A stretch of DNA of 64,000 nt from Salinicola halimionae (GTDB lineage: Bacteria; Pseudomonadota; Gammaproteobacteria; Pseudomonadales; Halomonadaceae): the NCBI RefSeq assembly GCF_003206065.1, contig NZ_PZJQ01000005.1, positions 457,267 through 521,266 on the forward strand, written 5' to 3'. The notes beneath the pieces were generated by a model, which made no database searches, was not told the origin of the DNA, and saw only the letters and a list, made by a program, of their open reading frames with translations. Below, piece after piece: positions 46,549 to 55,881 of this stretch; the first letter of the stretch is position 1, and every line of letters begins with the position of its first letter. The translations under genes and the position numbers were made by a program.

Positions 46549-47754
46549 ATGAGTAGCAGTGCATGCGGTGCGGTATCTGACGCCAACCTGGAGCGAGCGA
46601 TCGAGACAGAGCCTACCTCACCAGCCTGGATGGCAGTGTTTTCTCTGGCGATGGGGGTATTTGGGTTACTAACTGCAGAGTACCTGCCTGCCAGTTTGTT
46701 GACGCCGATGGCTTCTGCGCTTGAGGTGTCAGAATCGATGGCGGGGCAAGCCGTAACGGTAACTGCGGTGGTGGCGCTCTTTGCCGGTTTATTGGTTCCA
46801 AGGCTCACGCGTCGCATCGACCGACGTTTGGTGTTGCTGGGCTTCACCATGATGATGATCGTTTCGAATTTGCTGGTCGCCCTGTCTTCCAGTTTGACCG
46901 TTCTCTTGATCATGCGGGTTTTCCTGGGAATCGCCCTTGGCGGCTTCTGGAGCATGGCAGCGGCGGTGGCCATGCGGTTAGTGCCAGCGGCGCTGCTGCC
47001 ACGCGCTTTATCGATTATCTTCAGTGGCATCGCTGTGGGAACGGTCGTGGCTGTACCGCTTGGCAGCTATATGGGCGGGCTCTATGGCTGGCGTAGTGCC
47101 TTTCTGGCGGCAGCTGCGGTCGGCATGATAACGCTCGTCTTCCAGTGGTTCACGCTCCCTCGAATGACACCCAGAAGAACCGCCCGGTTACAAACCGTAC
47201 TGGAAGTGTTGAGTCGGCCGGGAATTGGCGTGGGCATGTTGGGTTGCATACTGGCTCACACCGGCCATTTTGCTTTGTTCACCTACATTCGCCCCTTTCT
47301 GGAAAGTACGACAGGTGTCGGATCGGATGCCCTCGCACTCATGCTGCTGGGGTTCGGCGTGGCGAACTTTATGGGAACGCTGCTGACCGGTTGGTTGATG
47401 GAACACAGTTTGAGAGGGGCTCTGGTGCTGATGCCACTACTGGTTGGTGTATCTGCATTGGCGCTGGTGTTACTGCCTTCCTCGGTCATGAGCCAAGCGC
47501 TACTGGTCGCCTTCTGGGGAATGGCATTCGGTGGTGTACCGGTTGCATGGTCCAACTGGGTAGCGAATGCCGTGCCGGATCAGACAGAGAGTGCTGGCGG
47601 CATGGTGGTCGCGTCGGTGCAGTCTTCCATCGCAGTGGGGGCTGCTGCGGGCGGTGCCATGTTCAGCGTTAGTGGCATCACTGGTGTATTCATAGCTGGG
47701 GCCGTCATCATGCTGCTTGCATCGCTGCTGATCACCCTATGGGTCAGGGCATAG
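46549..47754 (+). CDS. MFS transporter
   Basis: Drug/sugar-efflux type MFS permease of 401 residues with about 12 membrane segments. The first loop motif RLTRRIDRRLVLL and EYLPASLLTPMA near TM1 resemble the arabinose-efflux/YdhP-like group. The ATG at 46549 is chosen because AAGGGA stands 9 bases upstream; ATG at 46525 is the alternative. Divergent from the AraC regulator, which suggests inducible export of a small metabolite or drug. Confidence 0.88.
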   Translation: MSSSACGAVSDANLERAIETEPTSPAWMAVFSLAMGVFGLLTAEYLPASLLTPMASALEVSESMAGQAVTVTAVVALFAGLLVPRLTRRIDRRLVLLGFTMMMIVSNLLVALSSSLTVLLIMRVFLGIALGGFWSMAAAVAMRLVPAALLPRALSIIFSGIAVGTVVAVPLGSYMGGLYGWRSAFLAAAAVGMITLVFQWFTLPRMTPRRTARLQTVLEVLSRPGIGVGMLGCILAHTGHFALFTYIRPFLESTTGVGSDALALMLLGFGVANFMGTLLTGWLMEHSLRGALVLMPLLVGVSALALVLLPSSVMSQALLVAFWGMAFGGVPVAWSNWVANAVPDQTESAGGMVVASVQSSIAVGAAAGGAMFSVSGITGVFIAGAVIMLLASLLITLWVRA

Positions 47755-47888
47755 CGACGTAAGTTTTAGGGCAATGGGAGATGGCGAAGGGCGCGGTGAG
47801 GGTGGCGGTAAGCCTGAAAGCCGGCATCATCCGGGGACTCGCCCAAGTTCGAAGATGGGCCATCGTTTTGGTCGGCTCCTCTTTGACC

Positions 47889-48785
47889 TCAACGCAAACC
47901 CTCGATCTGGCGCAGTCGCGGTGCTGCGAAGTCTATGAACGCTCGGACTTTTGCCGCAGCTCGGCGCCCTTCGACATGTACGAAATGGATCGGCAACGGG
48001 GCGGGTTCGTATTCCTCCAGCACGGCCTGGAGATCGCCGGACTCAAGATCGGGCCCAACCTGGTAAGAGAGCACGCGGCACAGGCCCCAGCCTCGTCTGG
48101 CGATATCGATGGATGCGGCTACGCTGGTGACCCTGAGCCGCGGGCTCACTCTGACGGCCTGAGATCCATCCGAGCCGAATCGCCATTCGTTCAACGCGGT
48201 GGTGGAACCGCTGGAGACGATACGGTGCGAAGCGAGATCGCTCGGTGTCTGTGGATGCCCCCACCTGGCGATGTAGTCCGGCGAGCCGCAGATGACGCGG
48301 CGGACCTGGCCGATGCGGACGGCCGAAAGATCAGAGGATGGCAGGTGGCCGATACGCACGGCGATATCGAAGCCTTCCTCGACCAGGTTGACGATGCGGT
48401 CCACCATCAGCACGTCGGCGCGGACCTGGGGATGGTCATCGAGAAATTCGGTGAGCAGCGGCGCGACGTAGATTCGCCCGAACTCCTGCGGGCAGGTGAT
48501 TCGCAGTTGCCCGACGGGTGTATTGGCCGAGCCCGAGGCGATGTCGTCGGCGGCTTGTAGATGAGCGAGGATCTCTCGCACCTCCCCGAGATACGTCTGG
48601 CCGACCTCGGTCAGTTTGACTCGCCGCGTCGAACGAGTGAAAAGCCGGGCACCGAGGGCGGTCTCGAGCGTGTTGATGGCTCGCGTGGCGGAAGGCGCAC
48701 TGAGGCCGGTGGTGCGGGCACCCTTGGCGAAGCTCTCGGCTTCGGCGACGGCGACGAAAACTTTCAGGGCCTGAAGGCGATCCAT
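47889..48785 (-). CDS. LysR family transcriptional regulator
   Basis: LysR-type regulator of 298 residues. The HTH is near the N-terminus (DRLQALKVFVAVAEAESFAK followed by GLSAPSATRAINTLE), and the effector domain has GQLRITCPQEFGRIYVAPLL and ILSYQVGPDLESGDL. It belongs to the DmlR/YhjC-like group by these patterns. It is divergent from the GST-oxidoreductase pair (144 bp gap), its likely target. Confidence 0.9.
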   Translation of the reverse strand: MDRLQALKVFVAVAEAESFAKGARTTGLSAPSATRAINTLETALGARLFTRSTRRVKLTEVGQTYLGEVREILAHLQAADDIASGSANTPVGQLRITCPQEFGRIYVAPLLTEFLDDHPQVRADVLMVDRIVNLVEEGFDIAVRIGHLPSSDLSAVRIGQVRRVICGSPDYIARWGHPQTPSDLASHRIVSSGSTTALNEWRFGSDGSQAVRVSPRLRVTSVAASIDIARRGWGLCRVLSYQVGPDLESGDLQAVLEEYEPAPLPIHFVHVEGRRAAAKVRAFIDFAAPRLRQIEGLR

Positions 48786-48929
48786 GACGTTCTGCTCAGT
48801 TCGAGGTCAATGATAGTTTCAGAATGCAAAGTAGTGACTTTCATAATAGATGGATTCTTCCGTGATTCGTAAGGATCTACAGTGGCTTCTTCGATAACCC
48901 CACTCATCACCGTGATGAAGGAGCCTGTC

Positions 48930-49583
48930 ATGTCGAACGCCGACCTTGAAACCAACGCCCTCACCGATCAGCCCGTAAAACTGTATCGCAACCCCAAGTC
49001 CGGCCACTGCCACCGTGTCGAGCTCATGCTCGCGCTGTTGAAGATCCCCTTTGAGGTCATCGATCTCGACATGGTCAACGGCGCCCATCACGAGCCTGGC
49101 TACTTGAAGATCAGCCCGTTGGGGCAGGTGCCGGCGATCGATGACAACGGCATCACGCTTTCGGATTCGAACGCCATCCTGGTCTATCTGACTGAGCGCT
49201 ACGGCGATTCTGCCCTCTGGATCGGCACCGATCCGGTCGAGAAGGCCCGAGTTCAGCGCTGGCTTTCCATCGCGGCGGGCGAGATCGCCGCCGGCCCCTG
49301 TGCCGCGCGTCTCGTCACCGTATTCGACGTCCCGCTCGATCACGAGGGCGCCAAGGCGAAGGCGCATAAGCTGCTTGAGATGATGAACATCCATCTCGAC
49401 TGTCGCGAGTGGCTGGCGGCCGATAGGCCGACGCTGGCCGACATCGCGGGCTACAGCTATATCGCCCATGCGCCGGAAGGTGGCGTCGGTCTCGCCGACT
49501 ATCCGCACGTCCGGGCCTGGCTCACGCGTATCGAGGCACTGCCTCACTTTATCGGCATGGCGCGCTCGCCAGCACTCGCCTGA
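48930..49583 (+). CDS. Glutathione S-transferase family protein
   Basis: GST of 217 residues. The thioredoxin-like N-terminal domain has KLYRNPKSGHCHRVELML, LGQVPAIDDNG (cis-Pro) and SDSNAILVYL. The helical C-terminal domain ends in LPHFIGM. The ATG at 48930 follows AAGGAG at 7 bases. It is followed after 28 bp by a flavin oxidoreductase and is divergent from a LysR regulator, so it probably serves detoxification of an electrophile. Confidence 0.9.
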   Translation: MSNADLETNALTDQPVKLYRNPKSGHCHRVELMLALLKIPFEVIDLDMVNGAHHEPGYLKISPLGQVPAIDDNGITLSDSNAILVYLTERYGDSALWIGTDPVEKARVQRWLSIAAGEIAAGPCAARLVTVFDVPLDHEGAKAKAHKLLEMMNIHLDCREWLAADRPTLADIAGYSYIAHAPEGGVGLADYPHVRAWLTRIEALPHFIGMARSPALA

Positions 49584-49611
49584 GTCGAGGACGTTCGCAC
49601 GGAGGTCGGTC

Positions 49612-51258
49612 ATGACACACGAAACGACGCCTTTTCACGCAGGAGAAATCGAGGCGCAGCGGCGCGCCGGGGTAGAGGGTATTGCCAGTTCGGCCGGCAG
49701 CTTCATTCGCGATTACATGCCCGAGCAGCATCGGGTGTTTTTCGCCCAGTTGCCGTTCATCGTAGTGGCAGCTGGCGATGCGCAGGGGCAGCCTTGGGTC
49801 ACGCTGCTGGAAGGCGAGGAGGGTTTTATCGATACGCCCGACGCCCGAACGCTAGCCGTTGCGGTAGCGCTCGGTTCTCAGGATCCGCTGGCCTCAGCGA
49901 TCGATGTCGGGGCCGACGTGGGTCTGCTCGGCATCGAACTGGCAACACGTCGACGCAACCGCCTCAATGGGATGATTCGTGCGTCCGATGACGGCCTGAG
50001 CATCGAGGTGCGGCAGAGCTTCGGCAACTGCCCGCAATATATTCGCGAGCGCGAATGGCGGCGTGTCGAATCCACAGCTGGACCTGAAGCGACCGTATCG
50101 GATCGACTCGATAGCGGGCAACGTGCGCGAATCGCCGCGGCCGATACGTTCTTTATCGGTTCCGGTTTCGGTGTGAGCTCGCGTCATGAGGGCGAGGAAA
50201 GTCGGGCTCGAGGTTACGACGCCTCGCATCGGGGCGGCGAGCCGGGTTTCGTTCGTGTGACCGAGGACGGGACGCTGCAGATCCCGGATTATGCCGGTAA
50301 TAACTTCTTCAACACGATCGGCAATCTGATCCTCGATCCACGCGTTGGACTGCTCTTCGTCGACTTCGAGACGGGCGGCATGCTGCAGATCACCGGTCGG
50401 GCCAAAATCGACTGGGCGCCGACAAGGAGCCACGACCCGAACGCGAAGCGCATGATCGAGGTGACCGTCGAGCAGGTCGTTGATCGCCCGGCTGCACTGG
50501 CTCTTCGCTGGCAGCGGGAAGACGAAGCGGCGCTGCGGCTGACAGTCGTCGACAAGGTGATCGAAAGCGATCAGATCACCTCTTTTCATCTGGCGGATGC
50601 CCAGGGCGATGCGCTCCCTGCCTTCGAAGCCGGCCAGCATCTGGCGATCGAGCTGGAAGTACCACAACACTCTGGCCGTCTCGGGCGTAGCTACTCGCTC
50701 TCGGGATCGCCCTTTGCCGAGACTTATCGCATCAGCATCAAGCGCGAGGGTAGAGGCGTGGTATCAAGGTTTCTTCATGAACAGCTCGTTATCGGCGACC
50801 ATATCGATGCTCGGCGGCCCTCGGGTGACTTCGTCATGCCTCGGCGACGATGCCCGCTGGTTCTGGTCAGCGCCGGCGTCGGGGTCACGCCGTTGCTCTC
50901 GATGCTGCACGCGGTCGCCACGGTAAACGACGGCCTACCGGTCTGGTTCGTGCACGGTGCACGCGATGGTGAATCTCATGCCTTCAAGGCTGAGGTCGAC
51001 GCGTTGGTGGCCAAATCCGACAACGTGGGGCGTCGTATCTTCTTCAGCGCGCCGGGACCGGGTGACACGCAGGGCATTGATTATGACGCCAAGGGCCGAA
51101 TTACGGCCAAGGCTCTTCTCGAACTGGAAGCCGGTTCGGAGGCGTGCTATCTGCTCTGTGGCCCGGCCCGATTTCTCGCCGAGATCAGCGCCGGCTTGGA
51201 AGATCGGGGTGTCGATGCGAATCGGATCGAGTTCGAGACATTCGGTCCGGCGGGATGA
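49612..51258 (+). CDS. Fusion of PNPOx-like split barrel and FAD/NAD(P)H oxidoreductase
   Basis: Flavoprotein of 548 residues. The N-terminal half (about 1-315) is a pyridoxamine-phosphate-oxidase-like FMN split barrel (FFAQLPFIVVAAGDAQGQPWVT; IPDYAGNNFFNTIGNLI). From about 325 a ferredoxin-reductase module follows: FAD motif RSYSLSG, then the NAD(P) motif VLVSAGVGVTPLLSML. It ends at ETFGPAG, where related proteins often continue with a [2Fe-2S] ferredoxin domain that is absent here. The ATG follows GGAGGTCGG. Probably co-transcribed with the GST gene. The substrate is unknown. Confidence 0.87.
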   Translation: MTHETTPFHAGEIEAQRRAGVEGIASSAGSFIRDYMPEQHRVFFAQLPFIVVAAGDAQGQPWVTLLEGEEGFIDTPDARTLAVAVALGSQDPLASAIDVGADVGLLGIELATRRRNRLNGMIRASDDGLSIEVRQSFGNCPQYIREREWRRVESTAGPEATVSDRLDSGQRARIAAADTFFIGSGFGVSSRHEGEESRARGYDASHRGGEPGFVRVTEDGTLQIPDYAGNNFFNTIGNLILDPRVGLLFVDFETGGMLQITGRAKIDWAPTRSHDPNAKRMIEVTVEQVVDRPAALALRWQREDEAALRLTVVDKVIESDQITSFHLADAQGDALPAFEAGQHLAIELEVPQHSGRLGRSYSLSGSPFAETYRISIKREGRGVVSRFLHEQLVIGDHIDARRPSGDFVMPRRRCPLVLVSAGVGVTPLLSMLHAVATVNDGLPVWFVHGARDGESHAFKAEVDALVAKSDNVGRRIFFSAPGPGDTQGIDYDAKGRITAKALLELEAGSEACYLLCGPARFLAEISAGLEDRGVDANRIEFETFGPAG

Positions 51259-51319
51259 GGGCGCACGGATCGCTCATACAGGCTCGAACCGTCAGGCCTG
51301 ATGCCGCCTTCGAACGGAT

Positions 51320-51354
51320 AAAAAATACCCCGAGGGCGAGGCCCGTCGGGGTAT
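51320..51354 (-). terminator. Intrinsic terminator of the sugar dehydrogenase operon
   Basis: On the minus strand, stem ATACCCCGA / TCGGGGTAT with an inner GGGC/GCCC pairing, followed by TTTTT. It lies 30 bp after the stop of the PQQ-dependent dehydrogenase gene and between convergent genes, so it may serve both. Confidence 0.8.
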
Positions 51355-51383
51355 GGCGTCATGCCGTCATGGGACGCTGACGT

Positions 51384-52904
51384 TCAGGGTGTGGTGTCGG
51401 TTTCGCTCTCGGAGGCGGCTGCCCCCTCTTCCGGAGCAGCGGGTTCTTTATCCGCCGCGTTGGACTCTGCCGATGCCCCGGGCTCATCTTCGGACATGGC
51501 GGAGCCATCGGCGGTTGTCGGGGCTTCTCCGTCAGTCGTGGCAGTACTGCCTTCGGACGCGGCGGTTTGGCTCATGCCGCTACCTTGCTCCGAGCTGGCA
51601 CCGTCCCGCGTGACCCGCCAAACCGCATTGCTCAGGTCGTCGGCGATGATCACCGAGCCATCCGGAGCGACAGTAACGCCGACCGGGCGACCCCGCGTTC
51701 TGCCGTCATCGGTGAGAAAGCCGGAGACGAAGTCGACCGGGTCACCGGCGGGCTCTTCGTTCTGAAACGGGACAAAGACGACCTTGTAGCCGACGGGATC
51801 GGCGCGGTTCCAGCTGCCGTGTTCGCCGACGAAGGCGCCGTTGGCGAATTGCCCGCCTACGGCATCATTGGAGAAGGCGACACCGAGCGGCGCGCGGTGA
51901 GAGCTCAAGCTGTAATCCGGCGCGATGGCCGATTTCACCAGCTCCGGGTTCTCCGGTTTCACCCTAGGGTCGACGTTCTGCCCCCAGTAGCTGTACGGCC
52001 AGCCGTAGAAGCCGCCTTCCTGGATCGAGGTCAGATAGTCCGGTACCAGATGCGGGCCGAGTTCGTCTCGCTCGTTGGCGACCGCCCACAGCTCGTTCGT
52101 ATCCGGTTGGAAGGTTAGCGCGGTGGGGTTGCGCACGCCGGTGGCATATGCGCGGTGCGCGCCGGTTTCCGGATCGATCTCCCAGATTTCGGCGCGGTCG
52201 ACTTCCGCTTCCATGCCGCGCTCGGTGATGTTGCTGTTGGAGCCGATACCGACATACAAGTGCTGCCCGTCCGGGCTCGCCGCCAGCGACTTGGTCCAGT
52301 GATGATTGATCTTGGCGGGAAGCGGCGTCACCACCTCGGGATCACCGCTGGCTTCAGTCTGGCCTTCCTGATAGTCGAACCGCACCAGTGAATCCTGATT
52401 GGCCACGTAGAGATCGTTACCGACCAGCGCGAGGCCGTAAGGCGCGTCGAGGTTTTCGGCGAAAACCGTCTGCTCCTCGTAAGTCCCGTCGCCGTCGCTA
52501 TCCCGCAGCAGGGTCAAGCGGTTGCCGCCCTTGACCGAGGTTTTGCCCTTGGCCTTGATCACGCCGGCGATGAAATCTTTCGGCTTCGTTTTGGGGGCGT
52601 GGCCGCCGCTGCCTTCAGCTACCAGGATATCGCCATTCGGCAACACCAACGTCTGGCGCGGAATCTTGAGGTCGGTGGCAATGGCCTTGATGCTATAGCC
52701 GTCCGGCACGGTGGGCAGCTTGTCGTCCCATGGCGCCTGCTCGGGTACGCCCATGTTGGGCAGCAGGCCGCGTTGAGGATCGGGCAGTTCCGGATTGGCA
52801 CCATACTGTGAATCGACGTCGGCGGCATTGGCGCCACCGGCCAGCAGCAGGATCGAAAGTGGAGCGGCGTAACGCAGGCGAGAGTAAGAGCGTGCGTGTT
52901 TCAT
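51384..52904 (-). CDS. PQQ-dependent (sorbosone/glucose-type) sugar dehydrogenase
   Basis: Periplasmic six-bladed beta-propeller dehydrogenase of 506 residues. A Sec signal peptide (about 1-27, ending ANA-AD) precedes a propeller with LVLPNGDILVAEGSGG, LDAPYGLALVGNDLYVANQ, SLAASPDGQHLYVGIGSNSNI, GVRNPTALTFQPDTNELWAVANERDEL split over blades, and VAFVGEHGSWNR-type end motifs. The last ~75 residues are a low-complexity Glu/Ala/Ser/Thr tail not seen in the core family. It overlaps the downstream end of the DUF2231-type membrane gene by 4 bp, forming an operon. Confidence 0.88.
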   Translation of the reverse strand: MKHARSYSRLRYAAPLSILLLAGGANAADVDSQYGANPELPDPQRGLLPNMGVPEQAPWDDKLPTVPDGYSIKAIATDLKIPRQTLVLPNGDILVAEGSGGHAPKTKPKDFIAGVIKAKGKTSVKGGNRLTLLRDSDGDGTYEEQTVFAENLDAPYGLALVGNDLYVANQDSLVRFDYQEGQTEASGDPEVVTPLPAKINHHWTKSLAASPDGQHLYVGIGSNSNITERGMEAEVDRAEIWEIDPETGAHRAYATGVRNPTALTFQPDTNELWAVANERDELGPHLVPDYLTSIQEGGFYGWPYSYWGQNVDPRVKPENPELVKSAIAPDYSLSSHRAPLGVAFSNDAVGGQFANGAFVGEHGSWNRADPVGYKVVFVPFQNEEPAGDPVDFVSGFLTDDGRTRGRPVGVTVAPDGSVIIADDLSNAVWRVTRDGASSEQGSGMSQTAASEGSTATTDGEAPTTADGSAMSEDEPGASAESNAADKEPAAPEEGAAASESETDTTP

Positions 52905-53329
52905 GAATGACCTCCGGTCTTGCGGCTGGTGAATCCGATCCAGATCGCGACAAACGCGAGCACCGCGACGACGACCGACAGGATCAACCCGGTTGGCATC
53001 ATTGCCCAGGCGTCCCTGGCGTGAACCAGCGCATTGACGAAGCCGAGAACCCAGGTCACCAGCAACAGCACGAAGTAGAGGATGGACAGACCACGACTAC
53101 CGGCAGGGCGAAAGATCCCGATGAGAGCGCAGATCATCGCAAAGCCGCAGAACACCAGGCCGCCGGCAATCAGCCAGGAGGAAAAAGTGCTCCACAGTAT
53201 TTCAAAGCTCGTTGAATACATGTAGTCGCTTAGCGCGGCACCCAGGAAGAGGGGGAAGGCGCCGGCAAGCAACATTCCATGAAGTGGATTTGGCCCGGTC
53301 TGAACCGGGCGTTCTGCAGTGGCAATCAT
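52901..53329 (-). CDS. DUF2231-type membrane protein
   Basis: Inner-membrane protein of 142 residues with four hydrophobic segments. It begins IATAERPVQTGPNPLHGMLLAGAFPLFLGAALSDYMY-like, with the conserved NPLHGML and LSDYMY that mark this small family. The ATG at 53329 follows AGGAG at 6 bases. Its stop overlaps the start of the PQQ-dependent dehydrogenase gene (ATGA). A redox or cofactor role as partner of that enzyme is inferred from coupling only. Confidence 0.82.
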   Translation of the reverse strand: MIATAERPVQTGPNPLHGMLLAGAFPLFLGAALSDYMYSTSFEILWSTFSSWLIAGGLVFCGFAMICALIGIFRPAGSRGLSILYFVLLLVTWVLGFVNALVHARDAWAMMPTGLILSVVVAVLAFVAIWIGFTSRKTGGHS

Positions 53330-53517
53330 GGCAAGCTCCTTTTGCGGGTAAGCCAGAACGTCTCTCACATCACGATATTTCCCGATCAGAATAGACCCCG
53401 ATGCGAGACATTCATCCTGATGCTGATATTTCGTTCGTGTGGCTGGAGTCTAGTCGACGCGGGGAGTCTTCACCCAGACAATAGCTTGGCGCGTGTCATC
53501 CTCTGTTTTTGACCTCT

Positions 53518-54525
53518 TCACGACGGCTCGAGCGCCACGATTTTGCCTCCTGATTGCTTGAAACGAGCGAGATATCCCTCAGGTTCGAGCAACTGATAAG
53601 GGAAGTAGAGTCCGGCGGGCGTTGCCGGCTTGCCATCGAGGCCGAGTAATCGCTCGATCAACAGCGCGACACCCAACCCAGTCAGTGGCATCTGCCCGTC
53701 GGGATGAACGACCGCGTGACGCGTGTGTAGCGGCTGGTCATCGACATCGATGCCGTGGAGCTCGATCAAAATCTCGGCCGACATCGGCTCGCCATGGGAG
53801 TGACCCGCGTCCTGCCTGATGGCCAAATTGAACTCGACGTTGGAGGCGCTGGTCTCCGTTGCGAGCGCGACGACATCGTGGGGCGAGAGCGCCATGGCAG
53901 ACAGCGTCGTCCCGTCCAGGGTTTGCAGCTCGGCCTTGAGATCGTCACCTTGACGCCAGATCCAGATGCCATCGCGACGCGCTTGAACGGCGGGGATCGT
54001 CTGCGTCTGGCGCTCGAGATCGTCGAACCCGGCAGGTCCGGTGGCGTCCTGCTCGCCGAGAACCGCCCCCAAACGAATGGTATCGACTCGCTTGAACGAC
54101 CTGACGAATTCGAGCGTCGGAATCGTTGTCGCTCCGACCAGCCATTCGGTGCCAAGAACGACCGGCGCAGCCGTTGGTTGATGCATGTACGCTGCGACTT
54201 CCGGTCCGACTTCGTGGAGCGCTGGCGAAATACTGATGTACGGTACACGCTGGCGTTGGGCGAAACGGAGCGCGGCGGTCGTCGTATCGGTGAAATAGAT
54301 CGCGACCGCGCTGACTGGCCGCTTACCAAGGCCCAGATCGGCTGCGGCGAGGTCGATCTTCACGCCCTCGGCATTGCCGATACTGGCTGCCGCCTCTCTC
54401 GCTTTTTCAACGTTACGCCCGCCGATCAATAGGGGAGCGTCTGGATGGGTGGAACGCAGGAATTCAGCCGTCTGGCGACCGACGATGCCGGCCCCGCCAA
54501 TGAGCAGAATGGGATCGAGTGTCAT
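53518..54525 (-). CDS. Saccharopine-dehydrogenase-like NAD(P)-binding protein
   Basis: Rossmann-fold oxidoreductase of 335 residues. It starts ILLIGGAGIVGRQTAEFL (dinucleotide loop GGAGIVG) and PLLIGGRNVEKA, as in the saccharopine dehydrogenase/short-chain NADP-binding family (COG3268-like). The substrate is unknown. The ATG at 54525 follows AGGAG. It is divergent from a TetR regulator with two palindromic operators between them, so it is almost certainly repressed by that regulator. Confidence 0.85.
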   Translation of the reverse strand: MTLDPILLIGGAGIVGRQTAEFLRSTHPDAPLLIGGRNVEKAREAAASIGNAEGVKIDLAAADLGLGKRPVSAVAIYFTDTTTAALRFAQRQRVPYISISPALHEVGPEVAAYMHQPTAAPVVLGTEWLVGATTIPTLEFVRSFKRVDTIRLGAVLGEQDATGPAGFDDLERQTQTIPAVQARRDGIWIWRQGDDLKAELQTLDGTTLSAMALSPHDVVALATETSASNVEFNLAIRQDAGHSHGEPMSAEILIELHGIDVDDQPLHTRHAVVHPDGQMPLTGLGVALLIERLLGLDGKPATPAGLYFPYQLLEPEGYLARFKQSGGKIVALEPS

Positions 54526-54549
54526 TGCGAATTCTCCTGAGTGCGTGAT

Positions 54550-54572
54550 AAAACCTACCAATAGTAGGTTTT
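54550..54572. promoter_or_regulatory. TetR-type operator 1
   Basis: Perfect inverted repeat AAAACCTAC-CAATA-GTAGGTTTT between the divergent saccharopine-dehydrogenase-like and TetR genes. Confidence 0.75.
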
Positions 54573-54579
54573 AAAAACG

Positions 54580-54602
54580 ATAATCTACTTTTGGTAGGTT
54601 AT
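54580..54602. promoter_or_regulatory. TetR-type operator 2
   Basis: ATAATCTAC-TTTTG-GTAGGTTAT, the same architecture as operator 1 with one mismatch between arms. The centres are 30 bp apart, about three helical turns, so two dimers could bind on one face of the DNA. Confidence 0.72.
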
Positions 54603-54604
54603 CA

Positions 54605-55273
54605 ATGAGGAGTGATCGATTGGTAAACGAGGAAAAAAAGGGAAATCCCCTGGAGGAGACGGTAAAGCCTGTGTCTCGCCGGCTTTCCCGAGTTCAGCGG
54701 CGACATCAATTGCTGGATACGGCGTTGACGATCGTTCGGGAAGAGGGCGCCGATCGGTTGACGCTGGGGCGCCTGGCGGCGCGCGCCGGGATCTCCAAAC
54801 CGGTCGCCTACGACCATTTCGGTACGCGTTCGACGTTACTCATCGAACTCTACAAGTCGCTCGACCAGGCACAGGCAGCGGCGCTCAAGGAAGCACTGAC
54901 CACTGGCGAGCGCGGCATCGAGGAGACCATCACCGCTCTCGCCTCGGCCTACATTCACTGCTACGCCGATACCACTGGCGAATGGCACGCAATCGGCGCG
55001 GCGCTGGCGGGGAGCGAGGAGAAAGAGACGGTTTATCAGGAGCTGCTCGATGGTTACGTTCGGCTGTTCGCCGCCGTGCTGAAACCGCATGTCGATCTCC
55101 AGCAGGCCGAGCTGGAGCGGCGCTGCATCGGTCTGATCGGCGCCGGTGAAGCCTTGTCAGCCGTGATGGTGCGCGGCAATTGCGGTGAGGCCGAAGCCGC
55201 AGAGACTTTCGCATCGCTGATTCGGGGCGGGTTGCGAAACTCCTTTTCATGTCGATCAGACGAGGAGGCGTGA
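54605..55273 (+). CDS. TetR family transcriptional regulator
   Basis: Regulator of 222 residues. The HTH is RLSRVQRRHQLLDTALTIVREEG followed by LTLGRLAARAGISKPVAYDHFGT, and a helical ligand domain fills the rest. The ATG at 54605 touches operator 2 and has no ribosome site; TTG at 54620 has GAGGAG 7 bases upstream and may be the true start. Twin palindromes upstream indicate repression of itself and of the divergent oxidoreductase. The next gene (SnoaL-like) starts directly after its stop. Confidence 0.9.
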   Translation: MRSDRLVNEEKKGNPLEETVKPVSRRLSRVQRRHQLLDTALTIVREEGADRLTLGRLAARAGISKPVAYDHFGTRSTLLIELYKSLDQAQAAALKEALTTGERGIEETITALASAYIHCYADTTGEWHAIGAALAGSEEKETVYQELLDGYVRLFAAVLKPHVDLQQAELERRCIGLIGAGEALSAVMVRGNCGEAEAAETFASLIRGGLRNSFSCRSDEEA

Positions 55274-55651
55274 ATGGATCTTAAGCCGCACTATGAAGCC
55301 TATATCGCGTGTCTGAACGCGCGAGACCTGGACGGTCTCGATGAGTTCGTCAGTGATACCGTCATCCACAACGGCTCGGAGCTTGGCCTAGGGGGGTATC
55401 TCGAGATGCTCGCCGGCGACTACCGCGACATACCCGACCTGCGCTTCTCCGTCGAACGGCTGGTATCCGACGCCACGATCGTTGCCAGCAGGCTATGTTT
55501 CGACTGTCATCCCAAAGCCGAATTCATGGGGCTACCCGTCGACGGTCGGCGGGTCGTGTTTCACGAGAACGTCTTCTATCGGTTCGCCGAGGGGAAGATC
55601 CAGGAGGTTTGGTCGGTCATCGACAAGACGGCGATAGAGCGGCAATTGTAG
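55274..55651 (+). CDS. SnoaL-like ester cyclase family protein
   Basis: Protein of 125 residues with the NTF2/SnoaL cone fold. It begins [33 protein letters not shown]-like and has [19 protein letters not shown]-type strands and [17 protein letters not shown] at the end. SnoaL relatives act as polyketide cyclases or small-molecule isomerases; the substrate is unknown. The ATG abuts the tetR stop with GGAGG inside the tetR end, so it is co-translated with the regulator. Confidence 0.85.
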   Translation: MDLKPHYEAYIACLNARDLDGLDEFVSDTVIHNGSELGLGGYLEMLAGDYRDIPDLRFSVERLVSDATIVASRLCFDCHPKAEFMGLPVDGRRVVFHENVFYRFAEGKIQEVWSVIDKTAIERQL

Positions 55652-55737
55652 TTCAACGAAAAGTATTATCTCACGCGCCTATCGATTTCGTCAGATTGAG
55701 AGCGTGGAGCGAAGACGAGGATACTCAGCGAATCAAC

Positions 55738-55881
55738 ATGCCCCATCAGAAAGCCCATCTTCCGACCAAGACTTGCCCTGTCTGCCAGCGACCTTTCGCA
55801 TGGCGCAAGAAGTGGGCTCGAGACTGGGACAATGTCGTTTACTGCTCCGACCGGTGTCGGCGGCAGGGGCGCCAACGCTGA
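55738..55881 (+). CDS. DUF2256 zinc-ribbon small protein
   Basis: Small protein of 47 residues with the DUF2256 pattern: [19 protein letters not shown], then the [12 protein letters not shown] part, giving four Cys as a probable zinc site. Function unknown. It is often found near photolyase/cryptochrome or small-stress genes in other genomes, which is not the case here. The ATG at 55738 has no strong ribosome site. Confidence 0.85.
   Translation: MPHQKAHLPTKTCPVCQRPFAWRKKWARDWDNVVYCSDRCRRQGRQR

Noticed and set aside
47781-48560. Plus-strand open frame of 259 codons
   Set aside because: It lies opposite a clear LysR gene and shows no domain.
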